From Bimuria novae-zelandiae CBS 107.79 (taxonomy: Eukaryota > Ascomycota > Dothideomycetes > Pleosporales > Didymosphaeriaceae): 64,000 bases of DNA. Both the position numbers and the translations under genes were made by a program. The stretch is from contig ML976660.1 in NCBI GenBank assembly GCA_010015655.1, positions 245,811 through 309,810 on the forward strand. The letters run 5' to 3'. Shown piece after piece: positions 1-12,680 of the stretch. Position 1 is the first letter of the stretch; each line of letters begins with the position of its first letter. The notes beneath the pieces were generated by a model, which was not told where the DNA came from, made no database searches, and saw nothing but the letters and a program-made list of their open reading frames with translations.

Positions 1-1630
1 CATATCAACGGCTATGTCAAGAGGTATGCAAGCGAACGCATGCCGGCTTATCCTTGGTACACGGCGTTCCCACAGATTATCACTCGTATCAGTCACCCGA
101 ATAGAAGCGTGTGGGACGTTCTTCAGCTTATTATCATCAAGGTTACTGCTCAGTATCCTCAGCAGACGTTGTGGGGGCTTTTGGCGGTGCAGAATTCGCA
201 ACAGGATGATCGGCGGGCGAGGGGTGGTGGGATACTGCAGAAGCTGAGGGTAAGTGGCGGACTCCTCTTCTACAGGCGTATATACGCGGTCGTACTGCGA
301 CGCCTGAGTTGGACATTTTGCTAACGAACAGCAGGATCACCCCAAACGCAAGAATGGTACCTTGGACCTCAAGACCCTGATCACACACGGCCAGCGACTC
401 GCCGATGCTCTGCTCTCAGCTTGTGATACGCCAGTTGAACCAAGAGTATCGCATGTAAGCTTATCCAGGGATCTGCGTTTCAACACGAAGCTTGCACCAT
501 GTGCTCTGGTCGTGCCTATCGAAGCCGCCATGACCCCCAGTTTGCCTTCTACCAACGACAGTAGATTGATCCGCGCTCACAATCCGTTTCCCTCTGACGT
601 GGTCACGATATCTGAGTTCAAGGATGATGTCCTGGTTTTGTCTTCGTTACAACGTCCACGCAAGATAACAGTACGCGGCTCCGATGGTCGCTCGTACGGC
701 CTGCTTTGCAAGCCGAAAGACGATCTCCGCAAAGACCAACGCCTTATGGAGTTCAATGCAATGATCAATCGCGCCCTGACAAAGAACATCGAAGCCAGCA
801 AGCGCCGCCTCTATATCAAAACCTACGCCGTAACGCCGCTCAACGAAGAATGTGGCACCATCGAGTGGGTCGAAGGCCTGAAGCCCATGCGGGACATCAT
901 CCTCCGTCTCTACCGGCAAAAAAGCATCGGCATCGACTACCAAGAGATCCGCATGCTCCTCAACGAAGCCTGCGCCGACCCCAAAAACACACACATCTTC
1001 ACGCACAAAATCCTCGTCAGGTTCATGCCTGTCCTGCACGAGTGGTTCGTCGAGAGCTTCCCCGAGCCCGAGGCCTGGTTCGCCGCCCGTCTGCGCTACA
1101 CCCGCTCCTGTGCCGTTATGAGCATCGTCGGCCACGTCCTCGGTCTTGGCGACCGCCACGGCGAAAATGTCCTCCTCGAGGAAGGCAACGGCGGCACTTT
1201 TCACGTCGACTTCAACTGCCTCTTCGACAAAGGTCTCACCTTTGAAAAGCCCGAGCTCGTCCCCTTTCGCCTCACGCACAACATGGTCGACGCCATGGGT
1301 CCCGCCGGTATCGAGGGCCCCTTCCGCAAAACGGCCGAACTCACGTACGCGCTGCTGCGCCAGAACGAAGACGCGCTTATCACGGTCCTCGAGACGTTTG
1401 TGCACGATCCGACGGCAGACTTTCTGGGCGCGAAGAAGAAGCGGAGGATCCCGGGCGTGCCAGAGAGTCCGCAGGAGGTGCTAGAGATTGTGAGGGGGAA
1501 GTTGGGAGGGTTTGTCAGGGGCGAGAGTGTGCCGTTGAGTGTGGAGGGGTATGTGGATAGTTTGATTAGGCAGGCGAGTGATCCGATGAACTTGGCGTCG
1601 ATGTATGTTGGGTGGTGTGCGTTTTTCTAA
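1..1630 (+). CDS. mec1: Mec1/ATR-type PIKK checkpoint kinase, C-terminal part (5' end outside window)
   Basis: This is the 3' end of a phosphatidylinositol-3-kinase-like protein kinase of the ATR/Mec1/UvsB class, the nuclear sensor kinase for single-stranded DNA and stalled forks. Coding is 1-249, a GTAAGT...CAG intron at 250-334 with a CTAAC branch site, then 335-1630; the splice is phase 0 and the frame is open throughout. Exon 1 reads as FAT-domain helices. Exon 2 holds the kinase domain: a beta-strand VTISEFKDDVLVLSSLQRP near 599, the DLRKDQRLMEFN helix near 722, the catalytic loop GLGDRHGEN at 1142-1168 and the metal-binding DFN at 1208-1216. The last about 33 codons are the FATC domain, ending in GWCAFF. 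ATR rather than TOR or Tel1 is inferred from the kinase and FATC wording; the N-terminal HEAT repeats that would settle it lie upstream of the window. Confidence 0.93.
250..334 (+). other. intron of the Mec1/ATR-like gene
   Basis: The 85-bp intron starts GTAAGT and ends ACAGCAG, with CTAAC 10 bases before the acceptor. Removing it joins two open frames in phase 0 (83 codons before it). An alternative AG three bases upstream (331) would add one codon. Confidence 0.88.
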
Positions 1631-2586
1631 AGGTATAGGTGGAATTGAGGTGAAAGGTGGCTTTTGTAGATTTTCAATGCGCTTTCTGGGTTGGGGTGGT
1701 ATGCTGGGATTATGTAGCACGGCGCCTTTGGCATTTTTACCGGTATACACGCTATTTGAGCGAGAGCTTTGGCTTTTACGTATCTTTAGGTGTGATCTGT
1801 TTTATCATCATCGTGCTGTGCTCGTTCTTTATCGCATGAACCGGTAAGGTCGTCGATGGCAACCAAGCAAATATGCTGAATCAAAGTTAAGCGTCACGCA
1901 GAGCGCTGCCTTAGTCGGTGAGAGTGCACTGGAAGTCGATCAATATCCAATCGTCCCGTTTTGAGGGAGCAGCGTGGTAGGACATGAGATAGAGAGACGA
2001 GAGTCAGGTGAGGCGGTGAGGTGCGAGGTTAGGCTAAGTGGTTAAGCTTTTCTTTTATTGTCTTTAACAACCTAAATAGATTATACAATATATAGTGCCA
2101 AAAAAACGTAATAATTATTATAACAAAAAGGCGTACTAGACTAAATATAAAATAAAGTAAAAATACGTATAGTAAGGGTGTAAGAGGATATTAGGCAATA
2201 GTAACTATAAATACAATCTATCTTAGAACTGTAGGATAGACACTATGCATAGCATAACAAAGCTACTACTATCGTCCTCTAAGGGGTTAAAAAAGCCAAG
2301 TAGAGTCTATCCCATCTCTAATCTGAGGTGTCAAATAAGGTGGGCCGAGGTAGGTTCTAATATGGACATGAGAAGGCAATCGTTTGCACCACTGGCATCT
2401 TGGACAAGATTGTCTTGACTTTGATATCATCTACGGATGTAGATGAGTCAATGAGAGCTTATATATAGGACAGCTGTTCTTACCACGGATCTGGGATCCC
2501 TATTAAATCTACTGCCTCAGCACTCGGCGTGCCACAAACTTCACTTGAACATTCTACGTCCCCGGCTCCTCATTCTCTCGAACTTT
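1631..2586. other. intergenic, with a short RIP-like AT-rich patch
   Basis: 1631-2040 has normal composition and must hold the kinase 3' UTR and terminator. 2041-2340 is strongly AT-rich, poor in CA and TG, and looks like a small RIP-mutated repeat fragment that I could not assign. 2341-2586 is normal again and holds the 3' flank of the minus-strand methyltransferase gene. No gene was recognised. Confidence 0.6.
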
Positions 2587-3572
2587 CTATGTTTCTTCCC
2601 AAGTTGGGGCTTCGACTTCTAGCTCCCACCCCTCGTACCCTTGGCTCGCTTCAGTAAATAACTTTCTGAAAGAAATGTCGTTGTGCCGGTAAAAGCTCTC
2701 TTCCTTGCCCTTTGATTCAAAGATGTAGTCTCCCGGCTCCGAAAACCCCATAAATCGTCCCGCCAACAATGGAGCCGGGGCCGTGTCTAGAATCCTAAAC
2801 ATTACCGGCAAAGCAGCCTGTTGCTTCTCCCAGTCCCATAGATGAATCACGCTCGCTGTCCATATCATATCTATCTTCCCCGCCAGCATGGTAAGGGCAG
2901 ATGTAGGCTCGAAGAGGTCCGCTTGCAGGAAGGTTGCGCTGAAGGTGTCCCGGTCGCGGAACAGATTGTAGCCTATGTTGAAGAATTCGGCACAGATGTC
3001 TGCGCCGTAGAGAGAAGATGATGGAGCGTCGGAGAAGGTTAGTTGACGCAGTTCTTGTCCGATGCAGCATCCAAGGTCGAGAAGGGTTTCTCCTTGGGTA
3101 AGGCGGGTTAGGATTTCGGAGTAGGCAGGTGAGCGTACAGTTTGGATGTCTAAGAAGCGGTAGTGGCCGAGGCAGGGGTAGGGATACTGGGCTGGGATGT
3201 GAGCTTGTAGGGCGAGGGAATAGTGGCTGGTGTACCATTTCTAACGCTTGCGCTCGCTACTTGAGAGTGAGTATAGGTATTACTGCGTAGCTGCACATCT
3301 CTCGCGTAAAGCTGAAAGTTGACCATTATATTGCTCATCCAGGGGTAACACACTGGCGATTAATCGGAGTCCTTGTGGCCCGCTTTCACCTTTACACGAG
3401 GGACGTGCTTTGGAAAGCAACTCACGACTTTGTTGATGTGCACCATGAGCTCAGTAGGAGCAATGCTTGAATACTCCTCGAGTAGGCGTCGCGCGTGTTC
3501 AGGCACCTCCAGCAGTTCAGCATCCCAGATCGAGTCGACTGGATACCCGAAGGGCTTCAGGTCGGTGGTCAT
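2587..3572 (-). CDS. class I SAM-dependent methyltransferase, secondary-metabolism type
   Basis: A small methyltransferase resembling the roughly 280-residue fungal enzymes that methylate polyketide or meroterpenoid products. Exon 1 runs from the ATG at 3572 to 3426 (49 codons, MTTDLKPFGYPVDS...VHINKV), where a GTGAGT donor begins. A long open exon runs from about 3240 to the stop at 2587. It contains the family signature YPYPCLGHYRFLD, SAM motif I as LLDLGCCIGQ (near 3060-3090), an acidic DICAEF beta-2 region, then QADLFEP and IDMIWTASVIHLWDW. The stretch between the exons (about 3240-3425) has several possible acceptors and stops in each simple reading, so one or two introns and a tiny exon there are unresolved. 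The family normally has an arginine-rich helix just before the PYPC motif, which should lie in that gap. Substrate unknown; no other biosynthetic gene lies beside it. Confidence 0.75.
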
Positions 3573-4573
3573 TTCTCCCTACCAAGGTTGTTTTGGAAGG
3601 CTCGCGTCGTTTTCGAACCCTTATAACCTCGAAGTCATGATGGCAACCCGCGGACAAAGATTACTTCGCAATTCAAAGTTCTAGCCAATGGCAACCAATC
3701 ATTGCTTCTCCGAACCACCGCACGGGGCGTTTTCTCACACCATTAGGGCCCAGGGGCTGTCGTGTCATCTTGCCTTCGATTTAAACCAATGCATGCAGAT
3801 TGCAGCATGAAAAGAGTTCAAAATCTGCTGAGGAGCTGTCTAGAGCGCGCCCGTGACTGCGTCGATTATTCGTTGGACTTTGGTGTTGAGGTTAGCATCC
3901 GTGTTTCACAACGCCATAAGTGCATCTCTGTAGCCTAGCAGGCTGGCAGGCAATCAATCGACAAGCTATATTGCTATCTGCAGAAATGAGTGAGGAGTCT
4001 GTCGAGAAAGAAAGTAGTAGTCGAGAGCTTTATCTTGAAGTCAGTGGTCCGTGCTCCTATATGGAACCTTCTACAACCTCTGACGTAGTCACGTGGCTAC
4101 AATCTCCCCGCAAATGGCCTATTCTCAGTTGACACTCCTCGGGCCGCTCTCGCGCTGGATCGTCTTCCAATACCATATACTAATAACCAGATAATGAACA
4201 AGCGGATTAAAACCTCGGAGAACCGCACCCACTTAGCTTGTGGTTCTTGACGACCCGGGTTAACGGGCCGCGTCCATGTGTACTAAGAACGTTCACCGAT
4301 CGGCTCTCAGACCTCTAGGTTGAGTAATTCAGAAGGGAAAGCGGGATTCAATCGATTGCTGTGGAAATGTCACCGAACGAATTAGAATTATGCCGCGGGC
4401 CACGCACAAGGCCAGGGAGTGACGCTGACTGAGGTCACTAAACTACGGGAAACTGTCTGTGATAAACCAACACGTGAGTTTTTGTTTTCTCGCAAAAAGA
4501 GGGCTTCGGGAACATATCTCAGCAATGTGAATGTCGAATTACTAGGGTGAGAAAGGGAATGGACTTTCGCTTA
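3573..4573. other. intergenic, no gene seen
   Basis: About 1 kb of near-normal composition upstream of the methyltransferase start, ending at the TA before pogo-like element P1. It should hold the methyltransferase promoter. A 70-codon open frame at 3920-4132 has no recognisable domain and was not called. Confidence 0.5.
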
Positions 4574-5490
4574 CCGTAGCTTGGCAGGTCGTGCGCACTG
4601 TCAGGTCATGCACACCCTAACAAAATCGCTCCCTCTATTGAACGCGTCACAACTCCACCAATATAGACCCGATCCAGGCTGCAATTAATAATATTAAAAT
4701 ACTAAAACTAGGAGAATAATTCTTATATAATTAAATAGTTAAAAAGCATAGTGTTATGCGCTTAATATTAACGCGTAGGTATAGACGCGTTACGTAGGCG
4801 CATATAGTTAACTATAAGAATTTTTAAAATCTTAGCTAATAACAAAAATAGGAGCTTTTATAATATATTAAATATTTTACTAAACGTGGTCTTCTTCCTA
4901 CATAGTAAATAATACAAAGCTTTACCTCTATAATAGCTAAAAAGGATATTAGTATATTATAGGTTAATTACTTTATTAAGCGTAACGCTAAATTTTTAAT
5001 ATCGTAATAGATAACTAGCATTAATAGTAATTGCTATAAAGCTAATTCCCTAGGTAAATATAAGCTCTACTTTCAGCTTCTATAGCAAAAGATTGGGCAG
5101 TATCAGATCGAGACTTAGCATATATATAATATAGACGAAAAAGGCTGCCTGCTCGGCATCACCTCCCGCTTAAAGAGGATCTTTAATAGGCCTCTGTACG
5201 AGAGCAAAGTAGTAAGGCAAGCTATTCAGGATGGTAGCTATGAATAGATATCGATTATCGCTTATATATGCGCCGACGGATCTGCCTTAGATCTAGCTCT
5301 AATCTATTAGGCCACCTCTACGGATATATAATTAACTTAGATAGAAGACCTTAATCCTTAACACTATTAAGTTTTTATTATAGTATTAGAATTTAATTAA
5401 ATAAATAATTAGATAGGCCTTGCATGGCTTTAATAAGTATTTAATTACCTTATAAAGTTAAAAGCTAGATAATTATATTAACTATTACTT

Positions 5491-5495
5491 CTCGA
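5491..5495. repeat. 5-bp target site duplication (CTCGA) of Gypsy-1, left
   Basis: CTCGA at 5491-5495 is repeated at 12681-12685 immediately outside the two LTRs, as expected for a retroviral-type integrase. Confidence 0.9.
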
Positions 5496-5668
5496 TGTCA
5501 CGAGTCGTAGGTCGAGGGCCCTCGACGACCCTAGTCCGCTCTAGACCGGCGCTATCCGGGCCTTCCGCCTATCTACTTCCCTCGCCGCAGCCCTTCTCTT
5601 CCCTCTCTAAGGGATCGCCTTAGTACTGTGGATAGACTAAGTCGCCCGTAGTTAGGGCGCTTTTTACA
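5496..5668 (+). repeat. 5' LTR of Gypsy-1
   Basis: 173 bp, TG...CA ends, nearly identical to 12508-12680. It differs by four transitions. Confidence 0.93.
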
Positions 5669-5708
5669 ATACAATCTCTTACCCCCTTATATCTAATTCA
5701 CCTGTATA

Positions 5709-8700
5709 ATGGAATCGACACGAAGAGTTACCCGCCAGACCTTAAAAATAGCAGGAGACCCTTAAAGCAGGTTACCACCCGCAGGACCCTCTAAATAAGA
5801 GCCTCTAATAGTTATAACGCCTATAAAAGACCTAACAACACTTGCAGACCTAGAGGAAGACCCCCTTATTATTATAAGTAGTAATAATAACTAATAATTA
5901 AAGGAAGTTACCCTTTAAGAACGCCTAGGCGTGCTATAGCTCTAATAACGTATCTAGGAACTAGAGGCCTCCCTAATAGTAGAACGTTACTAATCTAAAG
6001 GCAAGACCCTAGTTAGGAACGAGATAATAACTACTAGCATTTCTAATAACTCCCCGGAGCCTAAGGAGGGTCACGGCAACCCAGACGAGGCTAAAGATAT
6101 AAGCAATAACCTATTAAGTAATAGCTTAATAGAGGACGCGTCCTTAAGCTTAGATAATGCTAGTTAAGACTAATCTAGGGCCTCTAGAAGTATCTAACGC
6201 CCGCGGAAGAAGAATAGGCAAGGCTAGGCCTATACTAGTTACGATAAAAAATATTAGATCTAAATAGTGGCTATTACCCTGGACGCATAGCTACTAAAGC
6301 TACTAAAACCTTCTTAATTTAAGGGCAGGGGTCGCAAGGAACTAAACTTATAGAAGAAGGCCTACAAGGACTATATTAACTTCTTACCTACCCTTAAAAC
6401 TAATAAAGCGCAGGTTAGGTTCGTAGTAAGATACTTAAGAGATACATAACGTAACTACTAGAACTAAATAGTTGCTAAGATCCTAGAGCGAAAGCGACAC
6501 AGGAAAGTCACCTAGGACCTTCTATAGTAGACTATAGTAGACTCCCTAGGATTAGCCTAGGAGCGAAAGAGTGCCGCTCGCCGAAGGATTAAGGTAGCTA
6601 AACAAGGTAAGAAGACCCCTACAGAACTCCTTAACTACCTTAAGGACTAATAGGAGGAATGCGACCTAGAGAAGGCCTTAGATAATAATAATAAAGACTA
6701 CATTAATAACTTCTACACGGCACTAGACAAGAAAATCTAAGAACGCCTTAAATAGTAGCCACGCGAATAGAAAAGCCTCTTTTACTTAGAAGCAAAGGTA
6801 AATATATATTAGTAAGCGTTAAAACCTTATAAGTTAAAGAAATAACGTATACACGATGTTAATAATAACTTCCTTAATAAGCTAGCTAACGAAAGGCGCG
6901 ATCGAAAGCGATTTAGGTTAAATAACATAAGACTATACTAGAGACGCCACGATAGCGACCGTCGCGATAAGGATGGCAAGAAAAAGGCTCAGGCAGTAGA
7001 GGACAGGGACAAGGACTAATGCTTCTATTGCTACGAACTAGGCTATTATAAGGCGTCCTGTTTAAAGTATAAGGCCGAGGCGGGGAAAGACAAGCTGTAG
7101 ACTAGGAGGCCTAATAGTCTATAGGTAAGGTTAACTATAATAAAGGTTAATAACAACTAGTCGCAGTTGTAAGGACCCCTAGGGATAGGAGTGGTGGCTT
7201 ACTAATCGCGCTAGACGGTGAAGTACAGCACGAGGGTAACTAATAATAGATTAAAGCCCTAGTGGACTATAAAGCTAAAGCGAATTTTATTAGCAGCAAT
7301 TTAATAAAGTGGTTAGGGGTTGCAGTAATAATAATAAATGGCAAACGCTACGTAGCGCTAAATGGATAAGACTTAGGCGTTCTGGGCTAGGCGAAGCTCC
7401 CCTATACTATTATAGATAGTTGCGGTAAAACCGAGAGCGGTAGTTGCCTGTTTATAGTTAGTAATATTAGTAGATTTAATATAGTCCTAGGAATGCCCTA
7501 GCTAGTAGAATAGAACCCTATTGTAAACTTTTATAATAAGACCATCCGCTTCGCCCATGGGAAGCGCAAATGGACTAAGATTTCTACTAAATTAGTAGAA
7601 GAGTTTGCTGGCACGGCTAAAGACATAGTAAATAACTATTTTATTATATATGCTACCCTGAAGGACATATTAAGAGGCCCACCCGGGACGCTACCTAAAG
7701 AATACTAGGGATAGTGGGAGGAAGCCTTCTTCGAAGAAGCCGCAAGCATTCTTGCCGACCATAGCCCCCACGAAATAAAGATTAATATCGAGGAAGGCAA
7801 GGAAGTGCCTTTTAGACCACTCTATAGTCTATTAGAGTTAGAGTCGGCAGTTCTGCGCGACTATATCTAGAAGAACCTTAAACAGGGCTTTATTTAACTG
7901 TCGCGATCAAGCGCCGGGGCACTAATCCTTTTCGTAAAGAAAAAGGATAGATGCCTCCGCCTCTGCGTTAACTACAAGGGACTAAATGTAGTTATAATAA
8001 AGAATCGATACCTACTTCCCTTAATACAGGAATCCCTTAACCAACTAGGGGATGCCTAGATCTACACTAAACTAGACCTAAGGGACGCCTACCACCGCGT
8101 CCAAATTAGGGCAGGAGATAAATAGAAGACAGCCTTTTAAATAAGGTACGGACAGTACAAATACATAGTAATGCCTTTTAGCTTAACAAACGCGCCTGCG
8201 ACCTTCTAAAGCCATATTAACAACACACTATTAGACCTTCTCAACATCTACTATATTATATACCTCGACGATATCCTTATCTACTCTAAGACAAAGGAGG
8301 AACACATCCAGCACGTTCAGACAGTGCTAGAACGCCTTGTTAAACGCTAGCTATACGCCAAACTGTCTAAATGCGAATTCCACACACGCAAGGTAGAATA
8401 CCTAGGCTTTATAGTATTCCTAAACAGCGTAGAGATAGAGGAGGACCGCGTTGCCTCTATAAAAGATTAGCCTAAACTAAACTTAGTCTAAGTAGTTAGG
8501 ATCTTCCTTAGCTTTGCCAACTACTATTAAAGGTTTATAGAAGGATTCTCTTAAGTGGCGGCACCCCTTCACGCCCTAATAAGAAGGCTAGAGGGAGCCA
8601 CTAAGGGCAAACAGCGACAGAGACTTAAGGAATTAATTATAATAAGCCTACTAAAGCAGGCTAAGGCCTCCTTTTACTAGTTAAAAGAGAGCTTTATGCG

Positions 8701-10950
8701 AGGGCCCTTGCTAGCCCACTTTAACCCTAAAAGACCCTTAAGAGTAAAAACCGACGCTTTAGGTTTCGCGATCTCGGGTATCTTAAGCCAACCGTAACTA
8801 GACAAATATAGGAAGCTATAATAGTACCTAGTTACTTTTTATTCGCGCAAGATAAACCAGGTAGAATAAAACTACGACACGCATAATGGCGAGTTACTAG
8901 TAATTATTAAAGCTTTTAAGCATTAGCGATACTACCTAGAGGGTGTTAGCGAGAGGGTCGAGCTTCTAACTAACTATACTAACCTGCAAGGGTTTATGTC
9001 TACAAAAGTCCTAACTAGATAGTAGACAAGGTGGGCCAAATAGCTCGCGACGTTTAATTTTAAAATTAAACACTATCTAGGAAGGATAAATCCTGCTAAC
9101 AGACTATCGCGGAGACCCAACTACGAGTTAGAGGAGGAAACAAGCTTAGGCGGGATAGGCAGTTCCTAGTAGAAACTCCTTAAGGCCCTATAGCACAAGT
9201 TACAGCTAAAAGGCAACGCTTCGGACGAAGCAGGCGTGGCAGGTAGCCTATAGCTACTAAAGTAGGCAGGAAGCCCTAGACTAGTGGCAGCAATAAGGGT
9301 CGCTAGACCTAAAACGTTAGTAACTAAAAAGGCGGCGGCAAACGATTTAGTAAGCGCTTACCCTACAGTAAAGCTATTAAAGAGAAATAGCTAAGGGGAC
9401 GAAACTGCAGAACGAATCCTCTAGTACCTCTAAGGGCTAGAGATGGCAAAGCCGGAATGGCTAAAGCGCTGGATAATTAGACCAGCCAACCTATTATAGT
9501 ACAAGAATAGGCTATACGTGCCACCTCTAGCAAGAGTATACGTTCTTTAACAATACTACAATAACCCCCTCGCGGGCTATTTTAGCTTTATTAAAATCTT
9601 AGAGCTAGTGCTGCGGGAGTTCTAGTAGCCTAGTATCTAATAATACGTAAAAGACTACGTCTAGACCTGTTAAGCGTGCTCTAGGGCGAAACCTATCTAA
9701 TACGCAACGCACGGCCAACTTAATAGCCTACTAGTTTTAAAGGGCATCTAGGAGGACATTACTATAAACATAGTAATAAATTTACCTAAAAGTAAATCTA
9801 GAGCCTATCGTTATAATAGTATCCTAGTAGTTATTAACTAGTTTTTTAAGATAGCATACTACATCCCCACGTAAAAGGACCTAAAGGCAGTAGAGCTAGC
9901 TAAGGTCTTTAAGAGAGAGGTTCTACGCCTACACGGCCCTTTAAAGTTAATAGTTACAGACAGAGGTAGCCTATTTATATTAGCTTATTAGAGCACCTTT
10001 GCTTAATATTTAAGAACTAAGCGACTCCTCTCTACTACCTTCTACCCGTAGATAGACAGACAGACAGAACGATAGAACTAAACGCTTAAATAGTACCTTC
10101 GAGTATTCTGCAACTACGAACAATCTAATTAGGCAGACCTTCTATTTAAAGTAGAATATTTATACAATAATAGTATTCACAGCTCTATAGGAGTGTCGCC
10201 ATTTATTATAGTATACAGCCTAAATCTACTAATAGTAGACCTGCCCCGAGAAGTACAGCTACGCGGGTCGGTACCTACGGCAAGGGCCAGAGCGGTAGTT
10301 CTAGCCTAGACTAGGGTCTAGATAACCTAAGCGATCCTTAGGGCACAGGCGTACTAGGTAACGTGGTACAACAGGAAGCATAAGGCCCAAACCTTTATAA
10401 TAGGGGACATGGTATACCTCGACGCCCGTAACATACGGTTAACTAGGCCTAAAAAGAAACTTAACTACAAGTCCTAGGGTCCCTATAGGGTAAAACGGCG
10501 GATTAGTTAACAGGCATATAAGCTAGAGCTGCTAAAGGACTTTAATATTTACCTAGTGTTCTATGTGTCTCTCCTAAACTAGGCAGCCCTAGAAGGACTA
10601 CTACAACAGGAGTAAAGCCCGCCTAAGGTTATTATACTATAAGCAGGGGAGGATATATACCTAATTAAAGGAATTAGATCTAGGGTACTCCAGGACAGAG
10701 AATGGCTGTATAAAGTTAAGTGGAAAGGATACAATAGCGATAAGAACTAGTAGTTATCTGTAAAGGAGATCTCTAAAGGGGTAATAAAGCAGTTCCTAAA
10801 GGGCTTGGATAAGGAGACTAAAGGTCGCCCTAGATAAGAGCCTAAGAGGCGGGGTCGCCCCCCTAGAGAAGGAGGAAGACAGCACTCGATAGTAATTAGT
10901 AATAGATTACCTTAGAGAGTACACTTTATAGGCTGCGAAATACTAGAATA
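5709..10950 (+). pseudogene. gag-pol of Gypsy-1, riddled with stops
   Basis: gag begins at the ATG at 5709 and uses that frame to the zinc knuckle at about 7020 (CFYCYELGYYKASC, where the usual histidine is now tyrosine). pol is in the -1 frame relative to gag, which is consistent with a programmed frameshift. It shows a protease remnant LVDYKAKANFIS (near 7260), the reverse transcriptase core [10 protein letters not shown] (8261), RNase H VKTDALGFAISGILSQ (8744), the integrase zinc-binding region (about 9550-9690), the integrase core VTDRGSLF (9953) and a chromodomain with LYKVKWKGYNSDKN (about 10706). All pol landmarks fall in one frame, so the damage is substitutions and not indels. The pattern of CAG/TGG-to-TAG changes fits RIP. 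Confidence 0.88.
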
Positions 10951-11199
10951 AATAAGGTAGAGGATTCTTAAATAGACTAAAGACTAGAATGAGCTATCTA
11001 GGCCCATTCACGCCTCTTGGGGCCTAACAAAGGCTTATAAGCCCATTCGGACCGTACCTAACGCGATTATAGCTAACCGAAACCTAATTAAAACTGCCTA
11101 AGGGTATAGAACGTGAATAAAATCCGGACACCGTTAATAGGGGCAGGAATCCCTAGATTATACTAGATAACCCTCTTAATTAGTTAGGCGCTTAGACTT

Positions 11200-12480
11200 A
11201 TAGGCTTATTAAAAAGTCTCCTAACCGCTCTTGCTCTTAATCTTCTTCTTTACTTCCTCCGCGAGGAAGTCTAGCGTGGCTAGGATACTAGCCTTAAACG
11301 CTAACTACCCTAAATTAGCATTAATGGCCCGGGATTAGGGTTAAGGACCCTTACTAACTTAAGAGCAATCTTCTTGCGCCTAGGGGTAAGAGTACTAGTA
11401 GTAACTAGGAAGGTTAGACTACCCCCTTCTATAGTAGAAGCTTTCCTCTTCCGCTTCTCCTTAATAGAGAGGCCCACCACCGGAATAATCTCCTTAGGAG
11501 GCTAGGTGTCATAACCTAAGTAGTAGGGGGTTAACGGGTTTCCGCAGAATTTGGATCCGGTGGCCCTATGCGACTTAGTCTAGATAACCCTTAATTACAC
11601 TAGATAATACTTATATAATAATATTACTTTATTCCGTCTCTAGTACCTGCGCGGTAGCCTTTACTAATACCTTATTTAATCTAGAGAGGTCGATCTTGTC
11701 GCATGTATACGTATTAATTTGGCTTAAGCGCGGCATAAGGGTAATTAGGGCACTTAACACGTTCTCTAAGTTATCTTTAGGTATCTGCTACTAATTAGCC
11801 TCGAAACCCTTATATAACCCTTAAAGCGCCAACTTACCTACTAATAATCCCTACTACTACTATAGTAGGCATCGCAGCGGCAGATCGAATCGTAGTCCTC
11901 TAAATCTATTAGGCTAAGATTAACATATACTATCTTAGACTAGACACGACGCATCTTCTTAACTTAAAACTAGTAGAGCTTTATCTTCTTGTAATTAGAC
12001 TGCTTAAGGCTATTTAGAATAATAGGAAGGCAGGTATAGTATAGGTTAATAGTACTAATCGCGCTCGCACGCGCCTTGTTAACTAGGGCCTTAAGAATAG
12101 CGTTCGCGGTACTTATGGTGCTAAATAGCGTGGGTATGTCTAGACAAAGTCTGAAGGTTGCTGAAGAGGGCGGTGGAGAAGTAATAAGTACAGGAACGAC
12201 TTAGTAGGCCTACACCAGGTTAGTCTACCTTTACAACCCCTAAATTTGGAGCGGCTGGGTACCAAAATGGGGGGCATCTAGGGTCAGGCACCCTAGACTA
12301 CTATAGATTGGCCAGGTCGTACTTACGGGTTAGGGAGCCTCCAGGATAAGGTAAGCCGCCAAGTAGAGAGTAAGAATAAGGGTTTTAGGCCTTAGTGTAA
12401 GCCTAAGATTTAGCTTACGTTATTAGCTTACGTAATACGCGAGGCCTAATTAGGCTAGTTATTACGTGCTTATTCTCGCG
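11200..12480 (-). pseudogene. antisense accessory reading frame(s) inside Gypsy-1, function unknown
   Basis: Between the chromodomain and the 3' LTR the sense strand is dense in stops, but the minus strand has long protein-like runs. About 100 codons lie at 12250-11950 (including STANAILKALVNKARASAIS). About 50 lie at 11800-11645 (IPKDNLENVLSALITLMPRL then CDKIDLSRLNKVLVKATAQV). About 50 lie at 11490-11335 (KEIIPVVGLSIKEKRKRK onward). Frame changes between the runs could be introns or small indels. I recognise no domain. The lysine-rich segment and leucine-rich helices suggest a nuclear or structural protein, but that is only an inference. Extra antisense genes near the 3' LTR are known in some plant gypsy elements. 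Confidence 0.5.
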
Positions 12481-12507
12481 GTCGAGACCCTTAAAAAAAA
12501 GAGCCTT

Positions 12508-12680
12508 TGTCACGAGTCGTAGGTCGAGGGCCCTCAACGACCCTAGTCCGCTCTAGACCAGCGCTATCCGGGCCTTCCGCCTATCTACTTCCCTCGCCGC
12601 AGCCCTTCTCTTCCCTCTCTAAGGGATCGCCTTAGTACTGTGGATAGACTGAGTCGCCCGTAGTCAGGGCGCTTTTTACA
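12508..12680 (+). repeat. 3' LTR of Gypsy-1
   Basis: 173 bp, followed by the target duplication CTCGA at 12681-12685. After that the pogo-like P1 sequence resumes. Confidence 0.93.

Larger units (their letters stand above)
5496..12680 (+). mobile_element. Gypsy-1: complete Ty3/gypsy chromovirus-type LTR retrotransposon, RIP-inactivated
   Basis: A 7185-bp element bounded by 173-bp direct LTRs starting TGTCACGAG and ending TTTTTACA, with matching CTCGA flanks. Domain order is gag with zinc knuckle, protease, reverse transcriptase, RNase H, integrase, chromodomain: the Ty3/gypsy order with the C-terminal chromodomain of chromoviruses. The LTRs differ at four positions, all C/T or G/A transitions. 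The interior is poor in CpA/TpG, rich in TpA and keeps CpG, and the genes contain very many TAG/TAA codons, the classic RIP mark. An unexpected antisense coding stretch lies between pol and the 3' LTR. The primer-binding site was not identified. The purine tract is the AAAAAAAAGAG just before 12508. Confidence 0.93.

Noticed and set aside
647..1405. 252-codon ORF antisense to the Mec1/ATR kinase exon
   Set aside because: It mirrors conserved kinase coding in the opposite strand and has no independent motif. Shadow frame.
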